Position numbers and translations under genes: made by a program. Positions 6,674-9,210 of a stretch of DNA of 9,210 nt are shown here, piece after piece (within the stretch, counting starts at the first letter, position 1; every line of letters starts with the position of its first letter). Source of the DNA: Bacillota bacterium (GTDB taxonomy: Bacteria > Bacillota > Clostridia > Clostridiales > Clostridiaceae); assembly GCA_023399035.1 (NCBI GenBank), contig JAEWQX010000215.1, positions 1 through 9,210 on the forward strand. Reading direction: 5' to 3'. The notes beneath the pieces are model-generated. The model saw only the letters and a program-made list of their open reading frames with translations, did no database searches and was not told the origin of the DNA.

Positions 6674-6702
6674 TTGAAAAAAGAAGCATATTTTCATATA
6701 AT
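6674..6702 (+). promoter_or_regulatory. Sigma-A-type promoter of the sensor kinase gene
   Basis: TTGAAA (6674-6679) and a perfect TATAAT (6697-6702) are separated by 17 bases, matching the vegetative consensus at 11 of 12 hexamer... positions except the -35 fourth-to-sixth bases AAA for ACA. Transcription would start near 6709 and give a 33-base leader. It lies just after the strong terminator, so the kinase has its own transcript. Confidence 0.75.
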
Positions 6703-6741
6703 GTATATAAAGTAATATAATTACATGATAGGAGTATTGGT

Positions 6742-8778
6742 TTGGAAGATAGGGAGTATACAATAGGGGATTTAGAACTGCTTTTGGATAACATTCCATA
6801 TGCAGTATGGCTGAAAGATGAAAATGGAAGATATAAATATGTGAATAGTGTGTGTTTAGAGAGATTTGGTTTAGGACGAAGAGACGTAATAGGAAAAACA
6901 GATAAAGAAATTATGGATAATAATTTTGCATATAACTGTCATAAAAGCGATGAATACGTTAAGAATACTGGCAGAGGAATATCCTTTGAAGAACATTCTG
7001 TTTTTAATGGAGAAGAAGTATATTATGACGTTTATAAGAAAGCAATTGTAAGGAAAGATAGTAAGGATAAGCTTATAGGGGGGATATCAAAGGAAATAAG
7101 TGTTTCAAGAAACATACAAAATGCAGCAATACAAAATCTTATTATGATTTCAGGAACTGAAAGAGATGAGGACAATAAAAAATATGATGGAATAATAATC
7201 AATGAAATAAAAGGTAAGATAAAAGCAGATGATATTGCAGTATATTTATATGATGAAAGTTGTAAAAAAATGAAGTTATATATACATCAAGGTTTCAATA
7301 ATTCAGTTTTTCCTGACTATGAAATCAATAATAGGATAAAGGAATTTGATTCTGATATACACACGAGCAGAATAAAATGGACATTTAATGGAATAGATAT
7401 GAAGTATATATATCCTATAAGAGTTAATAATAAGATGTGTGGATCATTGGAAATATATTACAGGTGTGATATGCAGGATTATTTTGATGATAGTTTTATC
7501 ATCCAGGCATGTGCCTTTTTGGGTGTTATATTTGATAATAGAGGTGTTTCAAAACATTTAAACAGCGAACTTGAAAAAAGAGCTGATATACAGAAAATGC
7601 TTCAAATGATCATTGATACATCAATAGATATGTATACTTTGATTATAAAAGTTGGTAATGAGTATAGATGGATGGATATAAATAAAAAATGTCTGGAACT
7701 TACAGGATGGAGCTATGAAGAGCTGTATCCAAAGGCTTTTGATGAATTAATACATACTAATGATATTTTAATGTTTAAGGAATACATTGAAAATAATAAA
7801 GAGTGTAAAAACTTTGTGTGCAGGTTATTGTGCAAGAGCGGGAAATACAAAGTCATGAGCTTGGATTGGAGCTATTTATCAGAAGAATCCATTTTAATTA
7901 CAGGGAAGGACATAACAAATGAAAGGGAGCTTTTGAAAGATAAGAAAGACCTTGAGCAGGCTGTTGAGGTTGAAACTCTTAAGAAAGAATTTTTTGCAAA
8001 TCTATCTCATGAATTTAAGACACCATTAAACATAATACTTTCCACAGTTCAGGTTATCCTGGCATATATAAATAGTAATGTTGATTACCTCAGTTATGAA
8101 AAAGTCGTTAAGTATATAAAAGGAATAGAGCAGAATTCATATAGACTCCTAAAACTTGCAAATAACATGATTGATATAACAAAGATCGATGGAGGGTTTT
8201 ATGAAGTTGAACTGGATAACTATAATATTGTAGAAGTTGTAGAAAATATAGTTCAGTCTTTAGCCACATATATGAAAGATAATAAAAGAAATATAACATT
8301 TGATACAATGGAAGAAGAAATAATTACAGCATGTGACCCGGAAAAGATCGAAAGAATAATACTTAATCTCTTATCTAATTCTATGAAATACACATCCGCT
8401 GGAGGACACATAGATGTAGGAATGGAGGTTACTTATGACTGTAGAAATGTCATAATAAAAGTGAGAAATGATGGACCGCCCATAAATCCCTATGATGCTG
8501 AAAAAATTTTTAATAGATTTACTCAGTCTGAAAATTTTCTTACAAGAAGCGTTGAAGGAAGTGGAATAGGTCTTGCACTGGTTAAATCCCTTGTTGGGCT
8601 TCATAACGGGAGAGTATACGTAAATACTGATTTTAAGAATGGGACAGAATTCTGCATAGAATTGCCAGTAAGAAAGATAATGAATTCAAAGGTTAGCCAT
8701 GTTTCAAATAAAAACCTTAATTCAAAAGTGCAGAGATACAGCATAGAATTTTCAGATATATATACTTTAAATCAGTAG
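6742..8778 (+). CDS. Soluble PAS-GAF-PAS sensor histidine kinase, orphan
   Basis: This 678-residue protein autophosphorylates on His and should pass phosphate to a response regulator. The domains are in order: PAS (about 10-122, with IPYAVWLKDENGRYKYVN), a GAF-like sensor (about 130-268), a second PAS (about 285-395, ending in the ITGKDITNEREL motif), HisKA (about 408-485, H-box SHEFKTPLN with His423) and HATPase_c (about 530-642). The last shows the N-box (LNLLSNSMKY, Asn542 and Asn546), a G1 box reading RNDGPPI with Asp577, an F-box FNRFTQ and the G2 box GSGIGLALV (606-614). There is no signal peptide or membrane segment, so it acts in the cytosol. The last 35 residues are a polar tail. The start is TTG at 6742, chosen because AGGAG (6730-6734) lies 7 bases upstream and no ATG is suitably placed. 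No response regulator follows. This layout resembles orphan clostridial kinases that phosphorylate Spo0A; that role is inferred, and the ligand of the sensory domains is unknown. Confidence 0.92.
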   Translation: MEDREYTIGDLELLLDNIPYAVWLKDENGRYKYVNSVCLERFGLGRRDVIGKTDKEIMDNNFAYNCHKSDEYVKNTGRGISFEEHSVFNGEEVYYDVYKKAIVRKDSKDKLIGGISKEISVSRNIQNAAIQNLIMISGTERDEDNKKYDGIIINEIKGKIKADDIAVYLYDESCKKMKLYIHQGFNNSVFPDYEINNRIKEFDSDIHTSRIKWTFNGIDMKYIYPIRVNNKMCGSLEIYYRCDMQDYFDDSFIIQACAFLGVIFDNRGVSKHLNSELEKRADIQKMLQMIIDTSIDMYTLIIKVGNEYRWMDINKKCLELTGWSYEELYPKAFDELIHTNDILMFKEYIENNKECKNFVCRLLCKSGKYKVMSLDWSYLSEESILITGKDITNERELLKDKKDLEQAVEVETLKKEFFANLSHEFKTPLNIILSTVQVILAYINSNVDYLSYEKVVKYIKGIEQNSYRLLKLANNMIDITKIDGGFYEVELDNYNIVEVVENIVQSLATYMKDNKRNITFDTMEEEIITACDPEKIERIILNLLSNSMKYTSAGGHIDVGMEVTYDCRNVIIKVRNDGPPINPYDAEKIFNRFTQSENFLTRSVEGSGIGLALVKSLVGLHNGRVYVNTDFKNGTEFCIELPVRKIMNSKVSHVSNKNLNSKVQRYSIEFSDIYTLNQ

Positions 8779-8834
8779 TGAAATATTGATTTTATATAGA
8801 TTCATGCTTTTACATAAGCATTTGGAAAATTGAA

Positions 8835-8875
8835 AAATGGAGTATGTACTAAAAAATACGGTACATGCTCCATTT
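8835..8875. terminator. Hairpin terminator after the kinase gene
   Basis: A 15-bp stem (8835-8849 with 8861-8875) with one G-T pair encloses an 11-base A-rich loop, 56 bases after the kinase stop. The T-run is modest on the plus strand (ATTTCTGTGTTTG) and better on the minus strand (TTTTTCAATTTT). No leftward gene is visible to use it. Confidence 0.7.
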
Positions 8876-8974
8876 CTGTGTTTGTAAGAAGATATTTTTA
8901 TCATAATAATACTTTCGTAATATTTATGGTGACTGGGAGGACAAAATAATTCTTTAGCAAATATGCTTATGTAG

Positions 8975-9019
8975 GCATGTTATGTTATGGAGATGTCAGT
9001 ATCATATATATGCTTTTTT
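8975..9019 (+). terminator. Second hairpin with six T in the gap after the kinase
   Basis: The arms 8975-8984 and 9003-9013 pair over 10 bp, with one bulged T and one G-T pair, around an 18-base loop. Six T follow (9014-9019). It is weaker than the terminator at 8835-8875 and about 100 bases beyond it, with no gene between. It could end a short untranslated RNA or be a chance structure. Confidence 0.35.
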
Positions 9020-9069
9020 AGAGATCAAGGATAGAAATGTAAAAATATTTAACAACATAATATAAAAAT

Positions 9070-9104
9070 GTAACAAAAAAATTATGAGATACATATTATA
9101 TACT
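9070..9104 (+). promoter_or_regulatory. Promoter for the gene at the right edge
   Basis: GTAACA (9070-9075) and TATACT (9099-9104) are separated by 17 bases, each a fair match to the vegetative boxes. The start point near 9111 would fall inside the small hairpin at 9104-9123 (TAAGGTT / AACCTTA, 6-base loop), leaving a leader of about 50 bases. An alternative sporulation sigma factor cannot be excluded. Confidence 0.45.
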
Positions 9105-9162
9105 AAGGTTAAGGAAAACCTTATAAATAATAATCAAAAGAAAAAATGTAGAGGTGTAATGT

Positions 9163-9210
9163 ATGAACAATCAATCATGTAGAGGTCATAGATATTATCA
9201 AAATAGGAAT
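9163..9210 (+). CDS. Start of an unidentified gene, cut by the window edge
   Basis: ATG at 9163 follows GAGGTG (9151-9156) by 6 bases and opens a frame of 16 codons that reaches the window end: MNNQSCRGHRYYQNRN. The visible part is rich in Asn, Arg, Tyr and Gln, with one Cys and one His, and lacks a signal peptide. Such composition is seen in small coat-like or metal-binding proteins of spore formers, but 16 residues do not allow a family call. The good binding site and upstream promoter support a real gene. Confidence 0.55.
   Translation, partial: MNNQSCRGHRYYQNRN

Noticed and set aside
6452..6799. 115-codon minus-strand ORF across the gap before the kinase
   Set aside because: It runs through the terminator and kinase promoter and overlaps two real genes; its sequence is a Phe/Tyr/Ile/Leu-rich translation of AT-rich DNA.
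8926..8949. Seven-codon ORF (MVTGRTK) overlapping the GGGAGGA sequence
   Set aside because: It contains the Shine-Dalgarno-like sequence instead of following one, and has no binding site of its own.
8876..9160. Known riboswitch or T-box leader before the last gene
   Set aside because: I looked for the conserved blocks of T-box, TPP, c-di-GMP, preQ1 and fluoride RNAs and saw none.

Overview
The window looks like chromosomal DNA of a low-GC, spore-forming Firmicute, most likely a Clostridium of the C. beijerinckii / C. butyricum kind. The reasons are very AT-rich intergenic DNA, strong AGGAG-type ribosome binding sites, AGA/ATA-rich codon use, Clostridium-style proteins (an RpiR-type regulator, a short NagB, an orphan PAS sensor kinase) and hairpin-plus-T-run terminators. 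The organism is inferred from style and protein resemblance, not from a search.

Layout. Positions 1-285 hold no gene I can support, only a strong hairpin at 184-226. Then come three leftward genes: a 49-residue hydrophilic peptide gene (286-435), a DEDDh 3'-5' exonuclease (542-1399, with its own promoter and terminator) and an RpiR-family regulator (1569-2291). The 329-base gap at 2292-2620 is a divergent control region with a promoter facing the regulator, a 17-bp palindrome near its start point, and two 13-bp direct repeats 20 bp apart. Rightward from it run nagB (2621-3376) and nagA (3478-4620), closed by a terminator at 4669-4708. Further right are a Gfo/Idh/MocA-family oxidoreductase (4817-5800), a small lipoprotein with an OB-like C-terminal domain (5872-6483), a gap with a 5-codon ORF jammed against a terminator (6591-6652), and a 678-residue soluble sensor histidine kinase with a TTG start (6742-8778). 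The last 384-base gap (8779-9162) holds two hairpins and a promoter. It is followed by the first 16 codons of a gene that runs off the window.

How it fits together. The core is an amino-sugar catabolic unit. NagA deacetylates N-acetylglucosamine-6-phosphate and NagB deaminates the product to fructose-6-phosphate. The divergent RpiR/SIS protein probably senses a phosphosugar and controls both directions. No transporter is present, so uptake must be encoded elsewhere. The kinase has no partner response regulator in the window and no membrane segment, so it resembles the orphan kinases that feed Spo0A in clostridia. The oxidoreductase, lipoprotein and exonuclease appear to be independent units.

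I do not see a clear new multi-gene system. The points most worth a second look are the nag control region, the His-cluster lipoprotein, the disordered insertion inside the exonuclease domain, the 5-codon ORF at a terminator, and the unexplained structured gap after the kinase.
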